This document shows positions 17,341-26,347 of a DNA stretch of 64,000 bases, one piece after another (position 1 is the stretch's first letter; every line of letters begins with the position of its first letter). Location: contig CAYTNV010000001.1 of the NCBI GenBank assembly GCA_964439395.1, forward strand, positions 186,001 to 250,000, read 5' to 3'. The notes beneath the pieces were generated by a model that saw only the letters and a program-made list of their open reading frames with translations, searched no databases and was not told the DNA's origin. Made by a program: the position numbers and the translations under genes. This stretch comes from JAUUSJ01 sp964439395. GTDB lineage: Bacteria > Bacillota > Clostridia > Lachnospirales > Lachnospiraceae.

Positions 17341-17808
17341 ATGATTTGGGAAGATCTGAATGATAATTTAATTATACCAGATTTAAATGCAAAAAATAAA
17401 GAAGAAGTTTTTCGAATTCTAGGAGGAAAATTGATAGAAGAAGGCTACTGTAAGGATAGCTATATTGATGCGCTTATAGAAAGAGAAAAAGATTTTCCTA
17501 CTGGAATTAATATGGGAGAGATTGGAATTGCAATGCCCCATACAGATAAAGAACATGTAAATAAAAGTGCTATGGCGATAGGTGTATTAAAAGAGCCAAT
17601 CCATTTTTTTCAGATGGGTTCTACAGATGAGCCAGTGGATGCAAAATTAATTTTTATGCTTGCAGTGGAAGATCCAAATGAGCATCTAGTGTTTCTTCAG
17701 AGAATTCTCATTGTATTACAGGACCAAAAGGTATTGAAACAATTGATACAAACGAAAGAACGAAAAAAAATAAGAGAAATTATCAAAGAAAAAGAAAATA
17801 GTTTATAA
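17341..17808 (+). CDS. PTS EIIA component, galactitol/fructose type
   Basis: 155 aa cytoplasmic phosphocarrier of the PTS_EIIA_2 fold. The phospho-accepting His is H67 in GIAMPHTDKEHV. It passes phosphate from HPr to EIIB encoded next. It follows the regulator by 4 nt and precedes EIIB by 23 nt. Confidence 0.92.
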   Translation: MIWEDLNDNLIIPDLNAKNKEEVFRILGGKLIEEGYCKDSYIDALIEREKDFPTGINMGEIGIAMPHTDKEHVNKSAMAIGVLKEPIHFFQMGSTDEPVDAKLIFMLAVEDPNEHLVFLQRILIVLQDQKVLKQLIQTKERKKIREIIKEKENSL

Positions 17809-17831
17809 GGTATTTTGAAAGGAGAAAAATA

Positions 17832-18134
17832 ATGTCAGTAGTAAATATTTTGTCAGTATGTGGATCAGGAACTGTAACATCATCAATGGTTGCAGCAAAA
17901 TTAAAAGAGAAATTAGGAGAAAAGGGATTTACTGTATCAACGACAGAGGCGCGTCCGACAGAGGCATTAAATTTGGCGCAATCAGGAAGATTCGATATTT
18001 TAACTCATACAAGTCCATTGCCAGGGGGAGATTACGGTATTCCGACAATTAATGCTTTTGCCTGTTTAATTGGGGTAGGAGAAGAACAATTTTTTGATGA
18101 AGTAGTAAAAGCATTGCATTCTGTTGGAAAATAA
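17832..18134 (+). CDS. PTS EIIB component, galactitol type
   Basis: 100 aa, the usual GatB length. The active-site Cys is C10 in LSVCGSGTVTSSM. It transfers phosphate from EIIA to the polyol during import. An AAAGGAG ribosome site precedes the ATG. Confidence 0.92.
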   Translation: MSVVNILSVCGSGTVTSSMVAAKLKEKLGEKGFTVSTTEARPTEALNLAQSGRFDILTHTSPLPGGDYGIPTINAFACLIGVGEEQFFDEVVKALHSVGK

Positions 18135-18170
18135 TAAAAGAAATATTTAAACAAAAGTGAGGAGGATATT

Positions 18171-19586
18171 ATGTTTATTTTAGAAATCCTGAAAGCTATT
18201 ATTGATAATTTTGGTTCAGCTATTGTGGTACCGTTTATTATTATTATTATCGCTTTGATTTTCCGTGTGAAGCCAGCAAAGGCAGTTTTATCGGGGTTAT
18301 ATGCTGGTGTATCTTTAGAGGGATTTGCACTGATTATTGGGGCATATACACCGATTATTACACCGCTTGTACAAAATATGTCGGAGGTTATGTCAAATAT
18401 CACTGGTGTTCACTTAAACACATTTGATGTTGGATGGCAGGCAACTTCTGTTGTTGCTTTTGCGACTAGTGCGGGGATGATTTATTTAGGTTTGGGAATT
18501 GCACTTCAAACAATTCTATTTCTTGTGAAATGGACCAATATTTTCCAGCCGTCAGACTTATGGAATAATTATTCTTATATTGTATGGGGTGCAATGGTTA
18601 TTTTCAAAACTCATAATTTTATATTGGGCATTGCTTGTATGGTTATTTTGAATTTATATAGCTTATTAATTTCAGAGTTAGTTGCAAAACGTTGGTCTAA
18701 GTATTATAACTATCCTAATTGTACGATTATTGCAATGCATAATGTAGAGCCAGCTATTTTTGCAATTGCAATTGACCCTCTCTTAAATATACTGGGATTA
18801 AATAAAGTAAAATTAAATCCAAAATCTATTGAAAAGAAACTTGGGTTTATAGGAGAACCGATGACTCTTGGTTTTATTCTTGGAGGTTTAATTGGCATTT
18901 TAGGAAGTACAGAGCAATTGGCTTCTTTGGAGGGATGGGGAGTCGTGTTAGAGGCGGCAATCGCAACGGCAGCAATTATGGCAATATTTCCTAAAATTGC
19001 GAGTATGTTTGCACAGGCATTTGCACCCATTACAGAGGCGGCTAGAGTATTTATGGGAAAGTCTGGAGACAGAGAATGGTATATCGCAGTAAACGATGCA
19101 GTGGGTTATGGAGAACCAGCTACTTTGACGAGTGGATTATTATTAATTCCAATTATGGTAATTGTGGCAACTATTCTTCCTGGCAACCAGGTACTTCCAG
19201 TAGTGGATCTTCTAGCCATTCCTTATATGGTACAGGGATTAGTGGCAGTTTATAAAGGAAATATGTCTAAGATTTTGGTGGCAGGTACAATCTGGTTTAG
19301 TTTAGGATTATTAATGTGTACAGCAACTGCTCCATTATTTACAGAAGTGGCAAGAGAGGCTGGATTTGCTATTCCAGCAGGAGCAGCAATGATTACAAGC
19401 TTTAATATTCTTGGCAAGCCAATGCTTGGTCTTGTTTTTTTGGCTTTCTTATCATGCAATCCAGTGCTTATTGCAATAGCAGTAGCTGTGTATGCGGTAG
19501 CATTTATTATTTTTAAAACAAAGAATGAACAAATCGTTGCGTATCTTGATCGTCAGGCAGATAAAAATATGTCTGCGGAAGGATAA
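18171..19586 (+). CDS. PTS EIIC component, galactitol (Gat) family
   Basis: 471 aa membrane permease of the EIIC-Gat family, with about 10 to 12 hydrophobic segments. Family-like regions are TIIAMHNVEPAIFAIAID near residue 184 and AVGYGEPATLTSGLLLIPI near residue 315. It imports a polyol while EIIB phosphorylates it. The Gat family handles galactitol and several pentitols, so the family alone does not fix the substrate; the downstream AraM and AraD genes favour a pentitol. Confidence 0.9.
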   Translation: MFILEILKAIIDNFGSAIVVPFIIIIIALIFRVKPAKAVLSGLYAGVSLEGFALIIGAYTPIITPLVQNMSEVMSNITGVHLNTFDVGWQATSVVAFATSAGMIYLGLGIALQTILFLVKWTNIFQPSDLWNNYSYIVWGAMVIFKTHNFILGIACMVILNLYSLLISELVAKRWSKYYNYPNCTIIAMHNVEPAIFAIAIDPLLNILGLNKVKLNPKSIEKKLGFIGEPMTLGFILGGLIGILGSTEQLASLEGWGVVLEAAIATAAIMAIFPKIASMFAQAFAPITEAARVFMGKSGDREWYIAVNDAVGYGEPATLTSGLLLIPIMVIVATILPGNQVLPVVDLLAIPYMVQGLVAVYKGNMSKILVAGTIWFSLGLLMCTATAPLFTEVAREAGFAIPAGAAMITSFNILGKPMLGLVFLAFLSCNPVLIAIAVAVYAVAFIIFKTKNEQIVAYLDRQADKNMSAEG

Positions 19587-19603
19587 TTTAGGAGTGGATG
19601 AAT

Positions 19604-20896
19604 ATGAGAGTAGATATAAATGAATTTTTAAAACCATGTAAATGTGGAAAGAAACATGAGATTGTTGTAGATGATATTATTATCGATAGTGGTGCTATAA
19701 AACAGTTACCAGAAATTTTAAAAAGACCTCAATATGCAGATAAAAAATCATTAGTTATGATTTGTGATGAGAATACATATGAAGCGGCAGGAAAGCAGGT
19801 GGAACAATTAATTCCAAATCTGAAAAAAATTATTTTAAATCCAGAAAATTTACATGCGAATGAGCATGGTGTAGAAGCTGCAAAGCAGGGATTAGATAAA
19901 TTAAAGCAGGTAGATTTAATATTTGCTGTTGGGTCTGGTACGATTCACGATATTACAAGGTACCATGCCTATAATAGAAAAATTCCATTTTTCTCTATTC
20001 CGACAGCGGCAAGTGTGGATGGATATGTGTCAACTGTCGCTGCCATGACTTGGCACGGATTTAAAAAGAGTTTTACAGCAGTATCTCCTATTGTTGTAAT
20101 TGCTGATACGGATATTTTTAAAGAAGCTCCGTTGCGATTAACGGCCTCTGGCGTGTCAGATCTTCTTGGCAAATATACTGCATTAGCGGATTGGAAAATT
20201 GCGCATCTTTTGACGGATGAATATATTTGTGAAGAAATTTGCAATATGGAGTATGAAGCGTTGAATAGTCTTGTTTCTAGTTTAGATGGTCTTTCAGTTG
20301 GAGATACAAAAGCGTATGAAGATTTAATGTATGGTCTTTTATTATCTGGTTTAGCTATGCAGATGACAGGTAATTCAAGACCTGCGTCTGGAGCAGAGCA
20401 TCATATGTCACATCTTTGGGAGATGGAAGTTTTAAATGAGTATATTGATTTTTATCATGGAGAAAAGGTTGGAGTGGGACTTGTACTAGCATCTAAGATG
20501 TACCAAGAGGCGGCAAGACGTATGAGTGTCGATGAATTTACAGTAAAAGAATCTATAGAGATAGAAGAACAGTTAATTAAAAAAAAGTTTTCAAAACCAG
20601 GAATGTTTGAGATGATTATGGAAGAAAATACACCAAATTTATTAGCACAAATAGATGCGAAAAAGCTGCTTGAAAAGAAGACTGAAATTGCAGCTATTAT
20701 TAAAGAAATTCCGACACCAGAGGCATTAGTTGAAATGATTGGAAAGGTAAAAGGAGTAAAATCTCTAGCAGATCTTGGATTAGACGAGACATATCAGGCT
20801 CAGACAGCAAGATTGTCTCCGTATGTCAGAGCAAGACTTACCTTTATGAGAATATTAAAGCTTTATGATTTTTATGAGGAGGTTATATCTTGTTAG
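19604..20896 (+). CDS. araM: AraM-like sugar/glycerol-phosphate dehydrogenase
   Basis: 430 aa, iron-alcohol-dehydrogenase fold of the sn-glycerol-1-phosphate dehydrogenase family (B. subtilis AraM/EgsA). NAD-binding GSGTIHDITRYHAYNRKIPF and the substrate/metal region IPTAASVDGYVS are clear, with metal-binding residues in GAEHHMSHLWEM and further His at FYHGEKVGVG. The ATG at 19604 is preferred over 19598 because GGAG (19591) is too close to the earlier one. In this PTS operon a pentitol-phosphate dehydrogenase role is more plausible than lipid synthesis, but that is inference. It overlaps araD by 7 nt. Confidence 0.85.
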   Translation: MRVDINEFLKPCKCGKKHEIVVDDIIIDSGAIKQLPEILKRPQYADKKSLVMICDENTYEAAGKQVEQLIPNLKKIILNPENLHANEHGVEAAKQGLDKLKQVDLIFAVGSGTIHDITRYHAYNRKIPFFSIPTAASVDGYVSTVAAMTWHGFKKSFTAVSPIVVIADTDIFKEAPLRLTASGVSDLLGKYTALADWKIAHLLTDEYICEEICNMEYEALNSLVSSLDGLSVGDTKAYEDLMYGLLLSGLAMQMTGNSRPASGAEHHMSHLWEMEVLNEYIDFYHGEKVGVGLVLASKMYQEAARRMSVDEFTVKESIEIEEQLIKKKFSKPGMFEMIMEENTPNLLAQIDAKKLLEKKTEIAAIIKEIPTPEALVEMIGKVKGVKSLADLGLDETYQAQTARLSPYVRARLTFMRILKLYDFYEEVISC

Positions 20897-21627
20897 AGGA
20901 ATTAAAGCAGCTTGTTTATGAAGCCAATATGGAGTTACCAGCCAGAGGGTTGGTTACCTATACATGGGGAAATGTCAGCGGTATAGACCGTAAAAAAGGA
21001 TTATTCGTAATCAAGCCGAGTGGTGTGCCATATGAAAAGTTAAAGCCATCGGATATGGTGGTAATTAGTTTAGATGGAGAGAAAGTAGAGGGAGAGTTGA
21101 ATCCTTCCTCTGATACACCAACTCATTTAGAGTTATATAAGGCATTTGAGGAGTTGGGTGGAATTGTACATACACATTCTTCATGGGCAACTTCGTGGGC
21201 GCAAGCGGGAAGAGGAATACCGTGCTATGGTACTACACATGCAGATTATTTTTATGGAGAGATTTTGTGTGCAAGGAATTTAATGGCAGAGGAGATTGAG
21301 CATAATTATGAAAAAAATACTGGTTTAGTCATTATTGAAACTTTAAAGGAGAAAAATCCTATGTATGTTCCAGGAATTTTATGTACAAACCATGGACCAT
21401 TTACTTGGGGGAAAGATGCACTGGAGGCTGTTCACAATGCTGTAGTTTTAGAGGAAGTGGCAAAAATGGCGTACAGGGCAGAACATTTGAAACAAGAACT
21501 CAAAAAAGCACCACAGGATTTACAGGATAAACATTTTTTCCGAAAGCATGGAGAGAATGCATATTACGGACAGGGAAATACGAATATATGGAATTTGAAA
21601 AAAGATGGAGAGTTAAGTTTGGAATGA
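20890..21627 (+). CDS. araD: L-ribulose-5-phosphate 4-epimerase
   Basis: 245 aa class II aldolase/epimerase. It matches AraD closely: GNVSGIDRKKGLFVIKPSG, NPSSDTPTHLELY, the zinc-binding GGIVHTHSSWATSWAQAG, GTTHADYFYG and NHGPFTWGKDALEAVHNAV. It interconverts L-ribulose-5-phosphate and D-xylulose-5-phosphate, feeding the pentose phosphate pathway. It starts at TTG 20890, overlapping araM by 7 nt, so translation is coupled. No araA or araB lies nearby, so the L-ribulose-5-phosphate probably comes from the PTS and dehydrogenase in this operon. Confidence 0.92.
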   Translation: MLEELKQLVYEANMELPARGLVTYTWGNVSGIDRKKGLFVIKPSGVPYEKLKPSDMVVISLDGEKVEGELNPSSDTPTHLELYKAFEELGGIVHTHSSWATSWAQAGRGIPCYGTTHADYFYGEILCARNLMAEEIEHNYEKNTGLVIIETLKEKNPMYVPGILCTNHGPFTWGKDALEAVHNAVVLEEVAKMAYRAEHLKQELKKAPQDLQDKHFFRKHGENAYYGQGNTNIWNLKKDGELSLE

Positions 21628-22409
21628 AAAATAAAATACAGAAAATCAAATGCTTTGTTTTAGATATGGACGGAACAATTTATTTGGGAAATGAATTATT
21701 TGATTTCACACAGGATTTTTTGAATAGAGTGAAAGCTACGGGAAGAGAATATTATTTTTTTACGAATAATTCATCAAAGAGTCAACAGGCCTATATGGAT
21801 AAACTTAGGGGAATGAATATTCAAATTAAGTCTAAACAAATGATGATTTCCAGCCATGTTATGATTCAATATCTTAAAAAATATTATCCGAAGAAAACAA
21901 TTTACATAGTAGGTACTCCTTCTCTAGTTAAAGAGTTTAAGGATTTTGAGATGCCGTTGGTAGAAGAAAATCCAGATATTGTTATTCTCGGTTTTGATAC
22001 AACGTTGACTTATGAGAAGATATCAAAAGCTTGTCATTATATTAGAAGTGGATGTATATTTTACGGAATAAACCCAGATTGGAATTGCCCAATGGAGGGA
22101 GGAAATTTTATTCCAGACTGTGGTTCTATAGCAAAGCTCGTCGAGGCATCTACAGGAAGATTTCCAGAGTTTTTTGGAAAGCCATCTAGACATACTCTTA
22201 ACTATATTATAGAACATACTGGTTATGAGCCAGAAGAAATCGCAATTGTCGGGGATCGGCTTTATACCGATATTGCGGTTGCTCAGGATAGTTCAGTGAC
22301 ATCCATTCTTGTACTAAGCGGAGAGAGTAAAAAAGAAGATGTTGAGTTTAGTGATGTAAAACCAGATATTATACTGAATTCTCTTGCAGATATTACGAAA
22401 TTATTATAG
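21624..22409 (+). CDS. HAD-family sugar-phosphate phosphatase (NagD/AraL type)
   Basis: 261 aa from the ATG at 21624, which overlaps the araD stop (ATGA). HAD motif I is VLDMDGTIY (nucleophile D14, acid D16), motif II FFTNNSSKS, the NagD-like C2 cap lies in the middle, and motifs III/IV are FGKPSRHTLNYI and AIVGDRLYTDIAVA. B. subtilis ara operons carry a similar gene (araL) beside araM and araD, where it removes phosphate from surplus sugar phosphates. A longer start at 21588 inside araD is unlikely. Confidence 0.88.
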   Translation: MKNKIQKIKCFVLDMDGTIYLGNELFDFTQDFLNRVKATGREYYFFTNNSSKSQQAYMDKLRGMNIQIKSKQMMISSHVMIQYLKKYYPKKTIYIVGTPSLVKEFKDFEMPLVEENPDIVILGFDTTLTYEKISKACHYIRSGCIFYGINPDWNCPMEGGNFIPDCGSIAKLVEASTGRFPEFFGKPSRHTLNYIIEHTGYEPEEIAIVGDRLYTDIAVAQDSSVTSILVLSGESKKEDVEFSDVKPDIILNSLADITKLL

Positions 22410-22477
22410 TTTATAGCAAATAGTAAAGAAACTAATGTAATTTATTGATAAGAATGGCATAGAAATTTATAAAAAAT

Positions 22478-22529
22478 AAAGACCTAGAATTGATGCAGTG
22501 AAAACTGTCTAGTTTTAGGTCTTTTTTTT
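22478..22529 (+). terminator. Terminator of the PTS/araD operon
   Basis: AAAGACCTA pairs with TAGGTCTTT and is followed by a run of T. An inner hairpin CAGTgaaaACTG sits in the loop. It is 70 nt past the HAD gene. Confidence 0.85.
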
Positions 22530-22549
22530 CAATAATTTTGTATAATCCA

Positions 22550-22578
22550 TTGACTTTTTCACTTTTATCTGTTAAAGT
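22550..22578 (+). promoter_or_regulatory. Probable promoter of the symporter gene
   Basis: TTGACT (22550-22555), 17-bp spacer, TAAAGT (22573-22578), about 110 nt upstream of the ATG at 22687. The leader is AT-rich without an obvious hairpin. Confidence 0.5.
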
Positions 22579-22686
22579 ATAAAGAGTGCTTTTACTATTT
22601 AAAGCTAAAAAAATTTAATACATAAATTAAAAAAAGAGACAAAGCGTAAAAGTAGGATATGAAAAGAAGAAGAAAGGAAAATCGTC

Positions 22687-24218
22687 ATGAAACTATTAAT
22701 TTTAATCATTTATTTTGCTGTATTAATCGGTATTGGTCTATACTGTAGAAGAAACGCAACGGATGTTAACGGATTCGTGCTCGGAGGAAGAAGCGTTGGT
22801 CCTTGGCTTACTGCTTTTGCTTACGGTACCTCCTATTTCTCGGCTGTTGTATTTGTCGGATATGCTGGACAGTTTGGATGGAAGTATGGTATTGCTGCAA
22901 CTTGGGCAGGTATCGGTAATGCCATCATCGGTTCTCTTCTTGCATGGGTAGTGCTTGGCAGACGTACTCGTATTATGACGCAACATCTCGATTCAGCGAC
23001 GATGCCTCAGTTTTTTGGAGAACGGTTTAAGAGTCAGTCTTTAAAGATTGTAGCTTCTGTTATTATTTTTATTTTCTTGATTCCATATACGGCATCACTC
23101 TATAATGGTCTTTCTAGACTTTTTGGTATGGCTTTTGATATCGATTATTCTGTCTGTATTATTTTGATGGCAGTTTTAACGGCTATCTATGTAATTGCTG
23201 GAGGATACATGGCTACTGCAATCAATGATTTCATTCAAGGTATCATTATGTTAGTTGGTATCGTTATTATTATTGCCGCTGTTCTTAATAGTAAAGGCGG
23301 ATTTATGACGGCTTACCAAGGGCTTGCAGAAATTTCTGATGAGACAGTTTCTACTGCTCCAGGTACCTTTGCATCCTTCTTTGGTCCTGACCCACTTAAT
23401 CTTATGTTTGTTGTTATCCTGACTTCTCTTGGTACATGGGGACTTCCACAGATGGTTCAAAAATTTTACGCAATCAAAGATGAGGCATCCATTCAAAAAG
23501 GTACTATTATTTCCACTCTGTTTGCTCTAGTTGTATCTGGCGGATGTTATTTTCTCGGAGGGTTTGGACGTCTTTTCTCCGACCAGATTGATGTTGTGGC
23601 AAACGGATATGACTCTATCATTCCTACAATGCTTGAGAATCTCTCGCCAATTTTAATTGCACTTGTAGTAATTTTAGTATTGTCTGCTTCTATGTCCACA
23701 TTGTCTTCTTTAGTTATCGCATCTAGTTCAACACTTACGATTGACTTTTTGAAGGACAATTTTATTAAAAATATGAGTGAGAAAAAACAACTTCTTATGA
23801 TTCGTGTACTTGTTGTTGTATTTATCGCTATTTCCGCAATCATCGCTTTAGTTCAATATAAGAGCTCTATTACATTTATCGCTCAGCTTATGGGAATTTC
23901 GTGGGGGCTTTAGCAGGTTCCTTCCTCGCTCCATTCCTCTACTCTCTATACTGGAAGAAAACAACAACAGCATCTTGCTGGGTATCCTTTATTTTTGGCT
24001 CTGTTCTTATGATTGTAAATATGGTGGCGCGCGAGTCTTTGCCAGTCATCATTCAGTCGCCAATTAACTGTGGTGCCATTGCTATGTTAGCGGGTCTTAT
24101 TATTGTTCCGGTTGTCAGTTTGCTGACTCCAAAATTAGATCAAAATTTTACAAATGAAGTATTTTCCTGCTATGAGAAGGATACAACTGTTCCTCAAAAA
24201 ACAGCACTTGGAAGATAA
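22687..24218 (+). pseudogene. Sodium:solute symporter, single frameshift
   Basis: SSS-family transporter split into two open frames. Codons from 22687 run to a TAG at 23911-23913 (408 aa); a second frame continues to 24218. The family's hallmarks are present: GFVLGGRSVGPWLTAFAYG near residue 28, TWGLPQMVQKFYAIKD, and LSASMSTLSSLVIASSS. The break lies in a run of five G at 23903-23907; one extra G restores a continuous frame reading ISWGALAGSFLAPFLYSLYW, so a one-base deletion in a homopolymer is the simplest explanation. The joined protein would be about 510 aa, normal for the family. It may be a real loss, phase variation or a sequencing error. Confidence 0.85.
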
Positions 24219-24293
24219 TTTTGAAATTTAAGTATTAAATTTGAAGTTAAATAGTATTCTTATAATATTAAAATTTGAGCTATACATAAAAGA

Positions 24294-24317
24294 GAAGCAT
24301 GTTTTAAAACATGCTTC
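24294..24317. terminator. 24-bp perfect palindrome after the symporter
   Basis: A perfect 24-bp palindrome (GAAGCATGTTTT followed by its complement) 76 nt past the symporter stop. It can fold into a hairpin but lacks a T-tail. It may add to the terminator that follows it. Confidence 0.5.
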
Positions 24318-24326
24318 AGACGATAG

Positions 24327-24367
24327 AAAAAGTTGGTACCAAAGTAGAACTTTGGCACCAACTTTTT
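24327..24367. terminator. Bidirectional terminator between convergent genes
   Basis: 19-bp arms (24327-24345 and 24349-24367) with a single mismatch and a 3-nt loop. A5 on one side and T5 on the other make it usable for the symporter (plus) and the acyl-CoA synthetase (minus). Confidence 0.8.
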
Positions 24368-24432
24368 ATTTTTTAATTTTCTTTCTTTCTTTCATGATAT
24401 ATATTATTTTATACTAAATAATAAAATGGTTT

Positions 24433-26067
24433 TTAAGCTCTATTTTGCTGTGCAACCAAATAATCTGCCCCGTATTTTTTTCGAAGAGCAGGTTTCTCAA
24501 TCTTGCCAGTTGCATTTCTTGGAACCTCAGCAAAGATGACTTTCTTTGGACGCTTATATCTTGGAAGCTCTTTGCAAAATTCTTCGACTTCTTCCTCTGT
24601 ACATTCCATACCATCTTTGATGGAAATAATCGCACCTGTAATTTCTCCGAGGCGTTTATCTGGAAGCCCAATAACAGCTACATCCTTCACTTTATCAAAA
24701 GCGGATAAGAAATTTTCAATCTGTACGGGATAAATATTTTCTCCACCGCTTACAATAACATCCTTCTTACGGTCGACTAGGAAATAAAAGCCATCTTCAT
24801 CTTGCATTGCCATATCTCCTGTGCAAAGCCATCCATCCTTCAATGTCTCTGCTGTGGCTTCTGGATCGTTAAAATAGCAAGTCATAAGACCCGGTCCTTT
24901 CACACATAGTTCTCCAACACCGCCTTGCTCTACTTCGTTTCCATCTGAATCTACAATCTTACATTCCCAGCGATATCCAGGAATTCCGATTGCTCCTACT
25001 TTATGAATATTTTCTATACCAAGATGTACACAGCCTGGACCTGTAGATTCAGATAAACCATAATTTGTATCATATAAATGATGTGGAAAATACTCTTTCC
25101 ATCTCTTAATTAAAGATGGTGGAACTGGTTGTGCACCGATATGCATTAGTCTCCACTGATTTAAATCATAATTTTCTAATTTTAAAATTCCCTGATCTAA
25201 TGTGTCCAAAATATCTTGTGCCCATGGAACTAAGAGCCATACGATTGTACATTTCTCTTTTGAGATGGCATCCAAAATAATTTCTGGAGATGTTCCTGTA
25301 AGGAGTACTGCTTTACTTCCCGCACATAAGCTTCCCATCCAGTGGAATTTTGCTCCCGTATGATAGAGAGGAGGAATACAAAGAAATGTATCATTTCGAT
25401 CTGTTAAGTGATGTTTTTGTTCCATCTGTGCTGCCTGCATTAAACTCTCATGGTTATGTAAAATTGCCTTTGGAAATCCTGTTGTGCCGGATGAAAAATA
25501 GATAGCTGCATCATCTTCTTCCTCTAAGCGAATCAATGGTGCTTGACTAGAGCAGTCTGCCACTAGTTCACGGTAACTTTCTGCGAAAGTTGGACATCCA
25601 TCTCCGACATAAATTAAAAGGCGTCCTTTACTTAAATCATCCGCTATAGACTCAATTCTTCCGATAAACTGTGGACCAAAAAATAATACATGAACTTCCG
25701 CTAAATCCGCACAGTACTTAATTTCTTTTGTATCAAAACGGAAGTTAAACGGTACCGCGATAGCACCTGTTTTTAAAATTCCAAAATAAATCGGCAGCCA
25801 TTCAAGACAATTAAACATTAAAATAGCAACGCGGTCTCCTTTTTGAATTCCTCGGCTTAATAGCATATTTGAAACACGGTTTGCTTTCTCATCAAAAACA
25901 CTCCATGTAATTTGTCTTCTATATGGCTGATTGGAAGTTCTTTGTACTAAATCATACTCCTTCCATGTTTTTCTCATCGTATCTTCCACCATAGGATTAA
26001 GCTCTATAAGAGCAGTTTCATCGCCATAGAGCTTATGATTTCTCTCTAATAAATCTGTAACAGGCAT
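24433..26067 (-). CDS. AMP-dependent acyl-CoA synthetase/ligase
   Basis: 544 aa adenylate-forming enzyme that activates a carboxylic acid (fatty or aryl, not determined) to its CoA thioester with ATP. Motifs: YFSSGTTGFPKAILHNHESL (P-loop, near residue 190), NYGLSESTGPG, GWLCTGDMAMQDEDGFYFL, the hinge DRKKDVIVSGGENIYPVQIE and the catalytic Lys in PRNATGKIEKPALRK. Full length. An AAAGGATG site precedes the ATG at 26065-26067. It is transcribed alone and diverges from the amidohydrolase gene. Confidence 0.9.
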   Translation of the reverse strand: MPVTDLLERNHKLYGDETALIELNPMVEDTMRKTWKEYDLVQRTSNQPYRRQITWSVFDEKANRVSNMLLSRGIQKGDRVAILMFNCLEWLPIYFGILKTGAIAVPFNFRFDTKEIKYCADLAEVHVLFFGPQFIGRIESIADDLSKGRLLIYVGDGCPTFAESYRELVADCSSQAPLIRLEEEDDAAIYFSSGTTGFPKAILHNHESLMQAAQMEQKHHLTDRNDTFLCIPPLYHTGAKFHWMGSLCAGSKAVLLTGTSPEIILDAISKEKCTIVWLLVPWAQDILDTLDQGILKLENYDLNQWRLMHIGAQPVPPSLIKRWKEYFPHHLYDTNYGLSESTGPGCVHLGIENIHKVGAIGIPGYRWECKIVDSDGNEVEQGGVGELCVKGPGLMTCYFNDPEATAETLKDGWLCTGDMAMQDEDGFYFLVDRKKDVIVSGGENIYPVQIENFLSAFDKVKDVAVIGLPDKRLGEITGAIISIKDGMECTEEEVEEFCKELPRYKRPKKVIFAEVPRNATGKIEKPALRKKYGADYLVAQQNRA

Positions 26068-26239
26068 CGATATACATCCTTTCTCTTCGTCTGACTTTTA
26101 CGCTTTTTATCTTTCATCCATTAAAGCGCCATATTATTTATACGATATCATAAACACTATAAAAAGTCAAGACTCTCTTAGAAATGAGTGATATAAAAAA
26201 ACAAGATTTATGGGGGAGGGAAGAGTGGGGCAGCCGCCG

Positions 26240-26256
26240 AGAGAGCAGGGCTCTCT
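26240..26256. other. GC-rich hairpin in an otherwise AT-rich gap
   Basis: AGAGAGC pairs with GCTCTCT around an AGG loop. It sits in a local G-rich patch (26210-26256) whose composition differs from the surrounding DNA, between the divergent acyl-CoA synthetase and amidohydrolase genes. No function can be assigned. Confidence 0.4.
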
Positions 26257-26269
26257 TTAAACTTTTCAC

Positions 26270-26298
26270 TTGCCATCTTTTTTTCATTTGGTTATAAT
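26270..26298 (+). promoter_or_regulatory. Promoter of the amidohydrolase gene
   Basis: TTGCCA (26270-26275), 17-bp spacer, TATAAT (26293-26298). Confidence 0.75.
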
Positions 26299-26326
26299 TA
26301 TTTCAAATAGATAAAATAATTATAAC
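26291..26326. promoter_or_regulatory. 13-bp inverted repeat overlapping the -10 box, possible operator
   Basis: GTTATAATTATTT (26291-26303) and its exact complement AAATAATTATAAC (26314-26326), 10-bp spacer. It covers the -10 box and the predicted start site, as a repressor site or a leader hairpin would. Confidence 0.5.
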
Positions 26327-26347
26327 TTTATGAAGAGGGAGAATTTT

